From: an uncultured beta proteobacterium
GTDB lineage: Bacteria > Pseudomonadota > Gammaproteobacteria > Burkholderiales > Burkholderiaceae_C
Length of the DNA: 12,987 nt
Assembly: GCA_903927495.1 (NCBI GenBank)
Contig: CAIYNH010000803.1
Location: 1-12,987 of the forward strand
Direction of reading: 5' to 3'
Shown here one piece after another: positions 1 to 7,573 of the stretch; within the stretch, counting starts at the first letter, position 1; each line of letters begins with the position of its first letter. The notes under the pieces were generated by a model that saw nothing but the letters and a program-made list of their open reading frames with translations, was not told the DNA's origin and did no database searches. Both the position numbers and the translations under genes were made by a program.

Positions 1-2082
1 ATCAAGGGCGGCGATATCGAAGAAACTGCCACCCGCACTAACCTGGAAGCCGCCGAAGAAGTCGCCCGTCAAGCCCGTCTGCGTGACTTGGGTGGTCTGA
101 TCGTGATCGACTTTATCGACATGGAAGAAAGCCGCAACCGCCGCGATGTTGAGAACCGCCTGCGCGACGCACTGCGGCAAGACCGGGCCCGTGTGCAATT
201 TGGCACCATCAGCAAATTTGGCTTGATGGAAATGAGCCGTCAGCGCTTACGCCCGGCGCTCAGTGAGGGTGCTTCGATACCCTGCCCACGCTGCGGTGGC
301 TCTGGCCACATCCGCGACACGGAATCCAGCGCGCTGCAGATTTTGCGCATCATCCAGGAAGAGTCGCTTAAGGACAACACCGCCTCCGTGCTGTGCCAGG
401 TTCCGGTCGAAGTGGCATCTTTCCTGCTGAACGAAAAACGCACTGAAATTGCCAAAATTGAACTCAAACAGCGAATCAATGTGCTGATGGTGCCCAACAA
501 GTCGCTCGAAACCCCGAATTACAAGCTGGAGCGTCTCAAACACGACGACCCACGGCTGGACAACATCGAAGCCAGCTACAAGATGGCTGAAGTTATTGAG
601 GATGCCACCACCGTCACCCGCCGCTCCCAGGAGCCAACCAACAAGCAGACCCCGATCATCAAAGGTGTATTGCCTGATGCCCCGGCCCCCATCGCTCCAC
701 CCAAGCCAGAGCCAGTCAAAGTTGTGCCGCCGCCGGCAAAACCCGTTGCAGCGGCACCAGTAGTGGTTGATAAGGGTTTTTTTGGCTGGATCAAAAACCT
801 ATTTTCAGCCGGCCCTGCCGAGCCACCTGCGCCACCGGTTACGCCGCAGGCAGTCAAAGAAGACAAGCCAATCTCCCGTGATGGTCGTCCATCCCGTGAC
901 GGTGCTCGCCGTGGCGAGCCGCGAGGCGAAGCTCGCCCAGAAGCTCGCCCAGAAGCTCGCCCAGAAGGTCGCCCAGAAGGTCGACCAGAAGGTCGTGGTC
1001 CACGTCCCGATGGTCGTGGTGGTCGTGGTGAAGGACCCGATGCGCGTGGTGGTCGCGGTGAAGGTCGCGGTAACCGTACTGGCCGAGGTGACCGTGGTGA
1101 TCGTCCAGCCGGCTCGCGCGATCGACTGGATGCTCAAGGCAACCCCAACGCAGCTGAAGCTGCCAATGTCAGTTTGGATGCCCAGCCCTTGAGCAACGCG
1201 CCAGAGATGCAGGCGCGCAGCGAACAACGTCCAGACCGACCTGGCCGTGGTGCAGAGCGTGGAGAACGCCCGCCGCGCACTGAGCGTGGTGGTCGCGGTC
1301 GTGCTGAACGCGGCCCGCGCACTGAAGAAGAAAATCGCGCTGAAGAGCAATCCACTCCTGCTGTTATCCCGGCCGAGACCACCGCAGCGAGCACCGATTC
1401 CGGGGTATCAGCTGCAGAGTCCGGTGAGAACGGTGCACAGCGGGAAAAACGCTCGCGTGACCGCTATGGCCGTGAACGCAGGCCGCGCGGTGAGCGCTCG
1501 GAGCGCTCCAGCGAAGCCGCTAACATGCAGGCTTCACTGCCACTGGAAACTGAAGCAGGCGTTGAAACAGAGATTTCCCCGCGCAAATCTTATTTCAGTA
1601 AACCCAGTGCGGTGCCGCAGCCAACGGTTGAAGCTGACAGTGCCACAGATGTTCCGGCAGTAACCCCCGTCAGTGCCGAAACTGTCGCTGCCCTGACTAC
1701 GTCAGCGACCCCGGCGCAGGACCACAGCACGCTGCCGGTCGTGCCAGCTAAATCGACTGCATTACCAATACCGATGCCAGCAGTGGTGTCGGCACCAGCA
1801 ACGGTGCCGGTTGCGAGCGGTATGCCTAAACTGCAAGCCTATGTGCTCCCTGTGAGCGAATTGGCGCAAATTGCAGAGCAATCCGGGCTGAATTGGGTGA
1901 ATTCAGATACGGCCAAAGTGGCGGCTGTCCAGTTGGCAATTGCTGCTGAAGCCAAACCGGTTCATGTGCCGCGTGAGCGCCCGGCATTGGCTCCCCAGGA
2001 TGAGCGTCCACTGGTGCTGGTGGAAACCAAGCGTGACCTGCGCCAGACCACGCTGGCCTTTGAGAGCGCAGAAGTTCACTGA
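1..2082 (+). CDS. rne: Ribonuclease E, C-terminal part (5' end outside window)
   Basis: RNase E is the endoribonuclease that starts decay of most mRNAs and processes rRNA and tRNA precursors; it scaffolds the degradosome at the inner membrane. The frame is open from base 1, with 693 residues visible. The start matches the end of the RNase E/G catalytic core: [16 protein letters not shown], then [11 protein letters not shown], which carries the second metal-binding Asp (Asp346 in E. coli). The zinc-link CPRC is at residues 95-98, followed by the small domain ([19 protein letters not shown]). From about residue 190 the protein is non-catalytic: a Pro/Ala-rich linker, a short hydrophobic amphipathic stretch ([10 protein letters not shown], nt 775-804) like the membrane-targeting segment A of E. 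coli RNase E, a long Arg/Gly/Glu tail (about nt 880-1500) likely to bind RNA, an Ala/Pro/Val-rich linker, and a conserved-looking C-terminal end (nt 1822-2076). Identity is certain; tail roles are inferred. Confidence 0.97.
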   Translation: MKGGDIEETATRTNLEAAEEVARQARLRDLGGLIVIDFIDMEESRNRRDVENRLRDALRQDRARVQFGTISKFGLMEMSRQRLRPALSEGASIPCPRCGGSGHIRDTESSALQILRIIQEESLKDNTASVLCQVPVEVASFLLNEKRTEIAKIELKQRINVLMVPNKSLETPNYKLERLKHDDPRLDNIEASYKMAEVIEDATTVTRRSQEPTNKQTPIIKGVLPDAPAPIAPPKPEPVKVVPPPAKPVAAAPVVVDKGFFGWIKNLFSAGPAEPPAPPVTPQAVKEDKPISRDGRPSRDGARRGEPRGEARPEARPEARPEGRPEGRPEGRGPRPDGRGGRGEGPDARGGRGEGRGNRTGRGDRGDRPAGSRDRLDAQGNPNAAEAANVSLDAQPLSNAPEMQARSEQRPDRPGRGAERGERPPRTERGGRGRAERGPRTEEENRAEEQSTPAVIPAETTAASTDSGVSAAESGENGAQREKRSRDRYGRERRPRGERSERSSEAANMQASLPLETEAGVETEISPRKSYFSKPSAVPQPTVEADSATDVPAVTPVSAETVAALTTSATPAQDHSTLPVVPAKSTALPIPMPAVVSAPATVPVASGMPKLQAYVLPVSELAQIAEQSGLNWVNSDTAKVAAVQLAIAAEAKPVHVPRERPALAPQDERPLVLVETKRDLRQTTLAFESAEVH
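928..999 (+). repeat. 12-bp tandem repeat inside rne
   Basis: Five consecutive 12-base units start at 928, 940, 952, 964 and 976, with a partial sixth from 988. The unit is gaagctcgccca or its variant gaaggtcgccca, with one gtcgacca change. In frame each unit encodes a four-residue block, ARPE or GRPE, within the Arg-rich tail. Units differ by single changes, so this is a short minisatellite that can change length by slippage without shifting the frame. Confidence 0.85.
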
Positions 2083-2099
2083 AAGAGCAAGGTCAAACC

Positions 2100-2143
2100 G
2101 TCAACAAAAAGGGCACTGAGTGCCCTTTTTGTATTTTGTTGAC
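2100..2143. terminator. Bidirectional rho-independent terminator
   Basis: An inner stem pairs 2106-2116 (aaaaagggcac) with 2120-2130 (gtgcccttttt) around a 3-base loop. An alternative outer arm, gtcaacaaaa at 2100-2109, is the exact reverse complement of ttttgttgac at 2134-2143. The A-run before and the T-run after the GC stem let it work on both strands. It lies 17 bases after the rne stop and 17 bases from the stop of the convergent GGDEF gene, so it probably ends both transcripts. Confidence 0.88.
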
Positions 2144-2160
2144 TTGTCAAGCCGACTCAG

Positions 2161-3219
2161 TCACAGCACTGGCTCTGGCTCAGCAAAAAATCCCCGCCGT
2201 ACCAAGCCCAGATAGCTACACGCCTTGTTGCCACCGCTGCGTTTGGCGAAGTCCACGCCACGCTCGGTTTTTTCAAGTGCAGTGCTGGGTGAGTCATCGG
2301 CCATCACGCTGGTAAAGCCACAACTCACCGTGACCCGGCCAACTTGGGGAAACCTGAATTTTTCAACATTGGCGCGAAACCGCTCGAACGCAGCCAGCAC
2401 CAGTGCTTCGTCCGGGCAATGCATCAGTACGCCGTAGTGCTCACCACCAAAGCGGTAAAGGCGGTCATAAGTGCGAAAAGTGTTGCTCATGACGCGGGCC
2501 ACCAGCGACTGCACTTCCTCGGCAACCGAATAACCATGCTTGTCATTGATCAAACCAAAGTTGTCAATAATCGCTGAGCCCAACCAATAGTTGGCCGGTA
2601 CCCGGTGCCGACGCTCCTCGCCCAAGGCATCGGTTCCGGCAGGTGTCGCTGCAGCACCAGCAGCTGACTCCAGATCTTCGAGTACCGCACTGTAAAACGC
2701 ATCATCAAGTGATTTGCGGTTGAGCAGCCCGGTCATGGCATCCCGATCGCTGAACTCCAGCAACGAATACATGTTGCGGTAAATCCGGCGCAATGCATCA
2801 ACCATCGCCAGGGCGTCTGGGCTCAAGGCAGCTTCCGAATGAAGTTCGATCACACCTTCGTCATCGCTGCGCGAATCTGAAAACAGAGGCAGCATGTTGA
2901 TACGCGGGCCTTCTGGTCCGGCCCAGGCAATCTCGATCCGGTTACGGCTTTGCAGGCACTTAAAGCGGTCGCTGGCATCCTCAATCTTGACCAGCGACTG
3001 AAAATCAACCCGCGAGGGGTCAATCACCCGTCCGCCGCCCTTGGCATCCAATCTGGCTACCTCCAGCCAGCGCTTGTCGGTTTCTTCACGCATGACGCGG
3101 GCAATCACAATCCGGCCAATGGGGAGTAAATCAAGCAACGCCTTGGACAGCGTGAGTTCCAGCAAATCGCGGTCGCGATGATCCGTCAATTTGACGATGT
3201 GTTCAATAAATGTGCTCAT
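2161..3219 (-). CDS. Degenerate GGDEF-domain protein (possible c-di-GMP effector)
   Basis: This 352-residue protein has about 155 N-terminal residues that I cannot assign to a family, then a GGDEF domain. The domain is recognisable from DAMTGLLNR (about 160-168), FGLIND (about 221-226), RTYDRLYRFGGEHY (about 249-262) and the late AKRSGGNK. The signature reads GGEHY, not GG(D/E)EF. The metal-binding first Asp before the FxxIND motif (Asp327 in PleD) is Ile. The RxxD inhibitory site is kept at the canonical spacing. Synthesis of c-di-GMP is therefore doubtful, and binding or signalling by a catalytically dead domain is more likely. An Ala-rich insertion (about 183-205) splits the early part of the domain. 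There is no membrane segment. ATG at 3219 is preferred over an in-frame TTG at 3225; neither has a clear ribosome binding site. It follows hemY by 81 bases on the same strand with no terminator between, so it may be the last gene of the hem transcript. Confidence 0.85.
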   Translation of the reverse strand: MSTFIEHIVKLTDHRDRDLLELTLSKALLDLLPIGRIVIARVMREETDKRWLEVARLDAKGGGRVIDPSRVDFQSLVKIEDASDRFKCLQSRNRIEIAWAGPEGPRINMLPLFSDSRSDDEGVIELHSEAALSPDALAMVDALRRIYRNMYSLLEFSDRDAMTGLLNRKSLDDAFYSAVLEDLESAAGAAATPAGTDALGEERRHRVPANYWLGSAIIDNFGLINDKHGYSVAEEVQSLVARVMSNTFRTYDRLYRFGGEHYGVLMHCPDEALVLAAFERFRANVEKFRFPQVGRVTVSCGFTSVMADDSPSTALEKTERGVDFAKRSGGNKACSYLGLVRRGFFAEPEPVL

Positions 3220-3300
3220 TACCAAATGATAGGCTTGAAATCTGACTTAGTCACGCAGAAAAAAAGATTCACCAGCATGCAGGCAATCCGGCCACGAATT

Positions 3301-4596
3301 TCAGGCTTTTCGAACCAAAGTAATCTGTGCGGCGTTTTTCCAGGCCACTGCCGCCTGCGTGTCGTCGCCCTGGCGCTGCGCCAACTCAGCCAGCACCTGC
3401 CAGGCCCGACTCAGCAAACCGGCATCTTTCAAACGCGGCAGCGCCTGCTTTAGCAACTGCTGCGCTTTGCCCCATAACTGCAAATGCAGACAAGCGACAC
3501 CGGCTAGGTACTGCAATGGTGCATCACCAGGATTTGCCTGTTGGACGTGTTCAATGCGAGACAACCAAGCGCTGTCGATGGCATCCTCGGTGATCGAAAA
3601 ACCGATCTCCAGCACACGAATCAAGGCAATTTTTTGATCCTGAGACAAACCATCAGGCACCGTCACCATGCGCTCCCAAATGGGTAGTAACCATTCAAAT
3701 GCGGTGTGGGCCGAGCCACCTACTTGCAACCAGCGTGACGCAGCGGCACACGCCACCTCGGGCAAACTGCGCTCAGCCGATTCGAGCTTGTGCCACACAG
3801 CCTGCATTTGGTCGGCATCATAGGCACCTTGAATGGTTTCCAGCGCCAGCGCACGTACCAAGCCTTGCGCTGATACCTGGGAAAACGCCCGGTGTTTTGC
3901 CAGTAAGCGTGCCGTCTCGAGTGCCAGATCTGGATTTCGCGCCATGCGGGCCACCTTCAGCCGCAAACGCAGTGCCACCGTGCGTCGCGAAACACCATTG
4001 GGGAGTTGTTCAAACCAGTCCAGAGCAGCTGATGCATCACGGTCTTCCAGGGCCCACCTGACTGCACGCAGCAAAACTCCCTCGCGGGTAGCACTGGCAT
4101 CAAGCAGGGCCGCTTGCGCCAAGGCTTGCTGAAAATGCGCCTCGCGTGCGGGCCTGTCCTGCAAGGCTTGCGCGCTTTCTGCGGCTAGCAAGTGCGCCAG
4201 CACCCGCAAGCGCGGTGCTTCTGACCAGACTTCGCCGCTGCGGGTCATGGCAGCCTCTCGTGCCAGCACCACCTCCGCCGCTTTTTTGGCCCGAATGAAG
4301 CGCCCCGCTACCAAATGCGACAGCGCATCGAGCATGGCCCCATGCATGGCGCGCTCCTGGTGCCGGATGCGCCACGACCGCGCCTGCCCCGGAATGGCCA
4401 GCAGTCCGGCCAGCGCCTTGAGTGCCAGGTGTCCCAAAAAAAATAGCAGTGCCAGCAACAGCAGCACCATGTTGAGCGATAAATCAATGCGGTTTGGTGG
4501 CCAAAAAATGGTAATCGTGCTCTCGTTGCTGCCGGCAAACAAGGCCAGAGCAGCCGCCACCGCGAACAAACCCATGAACCACAGGGCAACACGCAT
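3301..4596 (-). CDS. hemY: HemY-type inner-membrane TPR protein
   Basis: This is the proteobacterial HemY protein of the hemCDXY cluster, 431 residues long. It is unrelated to Bacillus HemY, a coproporphyrinogen/protoporphyrinogen oxidase. Two N-terminal membrane segments are visible at about residues 3-21 and 41-62, with a short loop (TITIFWPPNRIDLSLN) typical of the HemY_N domain. A long Ala/Leu-rich helical region follows, with TPR-like pairs, for example near the end (SRAWQVLAELAQRQGDDTQAAVAWKNAA). The exact biochemical role in haem synthesis is not settled; an accessory or scaffolding role at the membrane is inferred. The ATG lies 2 bases after the hemX stop, so the two are almost certainly co-translated. 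Confidence 0.93.
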   Translation of the reverse strand: MRVALWFMGLFAVAAALALFAGSNESTITIFWPPNRIDLSLNMVLLLLALLFFLGHLALKALAGLLAIPGQARSWRIRHQERAMHGAMLDALSHLVAGRFIRAKKAAEVVLAREAAMTRSGEVWSEAPRLRVLAHLLAAESAQALQDRPAREAHFQQALAQAALLDASATREGVLLRAVRWALEDRDASAALDWFEQLPNGVSRRTVALRLRLKVARMARNPDLALETARLLAKHRAFSQVSAQGLVRALALETIQGAYDADQMQAVWHKLESAERSLPEVACAAASRWLQVGGSAHTAFEWLLPIWERMVTVPDGLSQDQKIALIRVLEIGFSITEDAIDSAWLSRIEHVQQANPGDAPLQYLAGVACLHLQLWGKAQQLLKQALPRLKDAGLLSRAWQVLAELAQRQGDDTQAAVAWKNAAQITLVRKA

Positions 4597-4598
4597 GG

Positions 4599-5690
4599 TC
4601 AGCGCCCCGCAGCAGCCGTTGCCAGCACTGCCAGGGTCTCATCAATCCGGGGCAATTGCAAGGTGCGCATTTGCACCTGAACTTGCTGCAACAAGGTCAT
4701 TGCAGTTATGGTTTTGCGCGAGTTGGCCTCAAAATATTTTTTCAGTGAAGCCTCGGCCACAGTCAAATCTGATCGGGCTGACTCAACTTGCCTCGAAAGC
4801 AGACCCAAACGGGCGTTGAGCAGCTTGAGTTTGTAGTTTTCGCGCAGGAAAAATGATTGTTCGGGCGACAACAATGCCGCCTCTGGTGCCTGCACGCGAC
4901 TCACCCGCACCAAACCACGGGCCTCGTTGATCACGATCTGAGCGCCACGCTGCCACCAGCTCAGCGCCAGCGGTGTTGTTGCATCATGCAATTTTTCCTG
5001 GGGCTGGGCCGGTGCCACGGCATTGGCCAAGACCAGTTCATCGGCCATGCGCACCAGTTCGTCGAGCTTGATCAGCATGGTCGGTGTGTCACTGACAGCT
5101 GCTGATTTAACCCGGTCAATGTCGCGCGCAATGGCACGCTGCAAAGGTGCCAACCGGGGTTGGGCGGCCCGCTGAACACGCTGATCGGCGCTTTTCAGAG
5201 TCGCCAGCAAGGGCTCGACGCTGCCTGTGAGTTGCGCTTGTTGCTGTGCCAGGCGCAGCGCCGATTCAATGTCAACCACCAGATTCTCGTCGCGTGAGCG
5301 AGACAGGCTTTGCATCAACTCCTCAAGCTGGCTGCGTTGCAGAGAAACCTCGCTCAAGCGGCTGTCAAAGACGGCGGTTCGGGCAGATGCCTCTTGCGCC
5401 AGCGACACGGCTTGGCGCGCCAACGCACGGGCCTCCATCGACTGGCTTTGCGCCTCGGCGCTTTGGCGCGCCAGTTGCTCCTGCATGCCGCTGACCTTTT
5501 GCCAGAGTAAAACGCTGGCCAGCAAAGCGACAACAGCCACCAATCCCAGAAACCATTCGAAGAAAAATCGGGCTTGTAAACCGCTGCTTACTGCGGCAGT
5601 TGCCAGTGGCCCGGAATCAGCCACGACCACACCTTGCTCGGCAACTTCAGGCAAATCTGTTTTTGCTTCAGGACGGATATCTGCGTTCAT
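4599..5690 (-). CDS. hemX: HemX-type membrane protein
   Basis: This 363-residue protein belongs to the HemX family, often labelled uroporphyrinogen-III C-methyltransferase, but it has no methyltransferase domain (no SAM-binding GxGxGD-type motif). It starts with about 40 polar residues, then one membrane span (about 45-64, ending LLASVLLWQKV). A probable coiled coil rich in Gln/Ala/Glu follows (about 66-135), then a helical domain with the conserved-looking WWQRGAQIVINEARGLVRV and FFLRENYKLKLLNARL. Topology suggests the bulk lies in the periplasm; that is an inference. It probably assists the porphyrin enzymes, with no reaction assigned. Its ATG overlaps the hemD stop by 4 bases (ATGA), and hemY follows after 2 bases. 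Confidence 0.92.
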   Translation of the reverse strand: MNADIRPEAKTDLPEVAEQGVVVADSGPLATAAVSSGLQARFFFEWFLGLVAVVALLASVLLWQKVSGMQEQLARQSAEAQSQSMEARALARQAVSLAQEASARTAVFDSRLSEVSLQRSQLEELMQSLSRSRDENLVVDIESALRLAQQQAQLTGSVEPLLATLKSADQRVQRAAQPRLAPLQRAIARDIDRVKSAAVSDTPTMLIKLDELVRMADELVLANAVAPAQPQEKLHDATTPLALSWWQRGAQIVINEARGLVRVSRVQAPEAALLSPEQSFFLRENYKLKLLNARLGLLSRQVESARSDLTVAEASLKKYFEANSRKTITAMTLLQQVQVQMRTLQLPRIDETLAVLATAAAGR

Positions 5691-6505
5691 GACAGGGATT
5701 CTATCGAGGACAACACGCCTGCGAGCGTTGGGCGTGACTCAGACACCGCCGCGAAACCCAAATCACGGGCCGCCTGAGCGATGCGTGGATGGGTGGCAAC
5801 GGCTCGCGTGTGGGTCCAATCCTGCCCAGGGAGCAGCACTTGCAGGTTGCTGATGGCCTCGGTGCTGCTGAAAATCCAGACTGATCCAGCGTTGGCAGCA
5901 GCAATCGCCAAAGCCCGCTCGGGCTCAGACCAGCGCGGCGCGGCACGTTGGTAAGCCACCACAAAATCGACGCTGCCACCGCTGGCTCGCACCTGCTGTG
6001 CAAACCAGTCGCGACCGACACCCTGACTGCGATCAGCATCACCCAGGTTCTCAGCTGCCACCGTATTACCGCGAACAATCAGCACCCGCTTGCCCGGCTT
6101 GATCCATGCCTGCACCTGCTGCCATAGAGCCTCTGAATCGAACTGACCCGATTCGGGCGCAGGCGAATCGATCAACTCTGGCGCTACGCCCTGCGCCAAC
6201 AAGGCTGATCGGGTTCCTGGGCCGGTTCCCCATGCTCTTGTTTTAATAGCTTCCAGCGCTTTGATAGCGGGCTCTTCAGGGGGTTTTAATGAAAAGAAAC
6301 AATGCACTGCTGGGCCGCTAACAAACATCACACCAACATAGTCAGCCCAATGTTGCCAAGCGCTGGCAACCGCGCAGATCTCTGCCTGCGTCGCCACTGC
6401 TGTCACTTCAATCAGCGGCAAGGCCAGCGCTTCACGGCCGCTGTCTAGAAAAGCCTGCACCCAGGCTTGTGCTTGGGGCTGCACCCGGGTCACGATGAGG
6501 CGCAT
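5687..6505 (-). CDS. hemD: Uroporphyrinogen-III synthase
   Basis: HemD closes and isomerises hydroxymethylbilane, the HemC product, to uroporphyrinogen III, the branch point to haem, sirohaem and cobalamin. It acts in the cytoplasm and is 272 residues long, near the usual 250-270. The family has weak sequence conservation. The supporting segments are RLIVTRVQPQA at the start, VMFVSGPAV, GTGPGTRSALL, VLIVRGNTV, VVAYQRA, WIFSSTEAI and a C-terminal THPRIAQAARDLGF...ESRPTLAGVL. Residues about 75-88 (including AIKALEAIK) look like an extra loop before TRAWGTGPGTR, and the DNA there matches a repeat also found between ppc and the response regulator. hemC ends 3 bases upstream; hemX overlaps by 4 bases downstream. 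Confidence 0.95.
   Translation of the reverse strand: MRLIVTRVQPQAQAWVQAFLDSGREALALPLIEVTAVATQAEICAVASAWQHWADYVGVMFVSGPAVHCFFSLKPPEEPAIKALEAIKTRAWGTGPGTRSALLAQGVAPELIDSPAPESGQFDSEALWQQVQAWIKPGKRVLIVRGNTVAAENLGDADRSQGVGRDWFAQQVRASGGSVDFVVAYQRAAPRWSEPERALAIAAANAGSVWIFSSTEAISNLQVLLPGQDWTHTRAVATHPRIAQAARDLGFAAVSESRPTLAGVLSSIESLS
6247..6275 (+). repeat. Dispersed repeat copy inside hemD
   Basis: A 29-base stretch (starting tagcttccagcgctttga, plus strand) matches the minus strand of 10459-10487 at 20 of 29 positions without gaps by my count. It is in frame with hemD and encodes part of the extra peptide around AIKALEAIK. It recalls short imperfect-palindrome repeats common in Comamonadaceae genomes; that link is from memory. 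Confidence 0.55.
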
Positions 6506-6508
6506 GCC

Positions 6509-7459
6509 TCAAGTCCCGGACTCACCTTGAGGGTCCAAATGCGCCAAACTGCCGCCTTGTGCCAATACCCCTTCGCGCAACGCATCAGCGACGCGTTGGC
6601 CTAACGCCATTGCCCCCTGCAGATCAGAAACCGAGGCAATTTCCCGCACGCGCACCAAAGGCAACAGACCTTGCGGGTCACCCCAGGCGGCATCCAGTGT
6701 CAATTCGCTTTGCGATAACGTGGCAAACGCAGCCAGAGGCATGGAGCAACTTCCGCCCATCGCGCGGCTGACCGCACGCTCAGCGGCCACCGCCAGCCAG
6801 GTGTTGAAATGCACCAAAGGTGCCAGCGCCTCGGTCACGTCAAGGCGGCTGGCCTGAATTTCGATGCCCAGGGCACCCTGTCCGGCAGCCGGCAGCATCT
6901 GATCCGGCTCAAAAACTGCACGAATTCGGGCTCCCAACCCGAGCCGTTTAAGCCCTGCTGCGGCCAGCACAATGGCATCATACAAGCCGTCATCAAGCTT
7001 GCGCAGTCGGGTGTCAAGGTTGCCGCGCAAGGGTTCAATTTTCAAATCAGGCCGCAAAGCACGCAGCAAAGCCACCCGGCGCAGGCTTGAGGTGCCCACC
7101 ACCGCGCCCTGCGGCAGATCTTCCAGGCAAGCATAGTGGTTTGATACCAGGGCGTCGCGCGGGTCTTCCCGCTCCATGACACAGGCCAGAATAAAACCCT
7201 CCGGCAATTCCATGGGAACATCCTTCAAGGAATGCACGGCCAGATCGGCGCGGCCTTCTTCAATAGCCACTTCAAGTTCTTTCACAAACAGACCTTTGCC
7301 GCCGACCTGACTCAAGGCACGGTCAAGAATCTGGTCGCCCTTGGTGGTCATGCCCAACAGGTGGACCTGATGGCCTTGCTGGTTCAGCAGGGCTTGGACA
7401 TGTTCGGCTTGCCACAGGGCTAAGCGGCTTTCGCGGGTTGCAATCGTCAATTGGGTCAT
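6509..7459 (-). CDS. hemC: Hydroxymethylbilane synthase (porphobilinogen deaminase)
   Basis: HemC joins four porphobilinogen molecules into the linear tetrapyrrole hydroxymethylbilane, on a covalently bound dipyrromethane primer, in the cytoplasm. The 316-residue protein starts [16 protein letters not shown] after four residues and carries the key motifs: [20 protein letters not shown] with the catalytic Asp (about residue 80), GTSSLRR, the phosphate/acetate-binding [23 protein letters not shown], and [12 protein letters not shown], whose Cys (about residue 238) binds the cofactor. An in-frame TTG at 7486 would add nine residues unlike the family, so ATG at 7459 is preferred. It is the first gene of the hemC-hemD-hemX-hemY block and diverges from ppc across 114 bases. 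Confidence 0.97.
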   Translation of the reverse strand: MTQLTIATRESRLALWQAEHVQALLNQQGHQVHLLGMTTKGDQILDRALSQVGGKGLFVKELEVAIEEGRADLAVHSLKDVPMELPEGFILACVMEREDPRDALVSNHYACLEDLPQGAVVGTSSLRRVALLRALRPDLKIEPLRGNLDTRLRKLDDGLYDAIVLAAAGLKRLGLGARIRAVFEPDQMLPAAGQGALGIEIQASRLDVTEALAPLVHFNTWLAVAAERAVSRAMGGSCSMPLAAFATLSQSELTLDAAWGDPQGLLPLVRVREIASVSDLQGAMALGQRVADALREGVLAQGGSLAHLDPQGESGT

Positions 7460-7520
7460 GATTTTCAGAAGCCAAGTCGTCAACAACAGGTAACGAACAA
7501 GTAATTAATTGGCACGGACG

Positions 7521-7530
7521 ATGCTAGCAT
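7521..7530. promoter_or_regulatory. Palindrome, possible divergent extended -10 for hemC and ppc
   Basis: atgctagcat is a perfect 10-base palindrome in the gap between the divergent hemC and ppc genes. On each strand it reads tgctagcat, which fits an extended -10 (TGn + TAGCAT, four of six matches to TATAAT). Predicted leaders would be about 37 bases to ppc and 55 bases to hemC. No good -35 is seen on either side. It may equally be an operator or chance. Confidence 0.3.
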
Positions 7531-7573
7531 GACCTGTCTAACTTTTGACATCCCAACCCCTACCTGCATCGTC

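Noticed and set aside
805..1350. Long minus-strand open frame opposite the rne Arg-rich tail
   Set aside because: It translates to low-complexity Thr/Trp/Phe/Ala repeats, the mirror of the GC-rich repeats of rne, with no family resemblance.
3223..3225. TTG start for the GGDEF gene
   Set aside because: It adds only two residues, and an ATG follows at 3219; no ribosome binding site favours TTG.
4599..5690. HemX as a real uroporphyrinogen-III methyltransferase
   Set aside because: The name is a common carry-over annotation; the sequence is a single-span coiled-coil membrane protein without SAM-binding motifs.
7545..7550. Perfect ttgaca as a -35 for ppc
   Set aside because: A -10 at 17 bases would fall on atcgtc immediately before the ATG, with no resemblance to TATAAT and no leader; usable only if ppc started further in.
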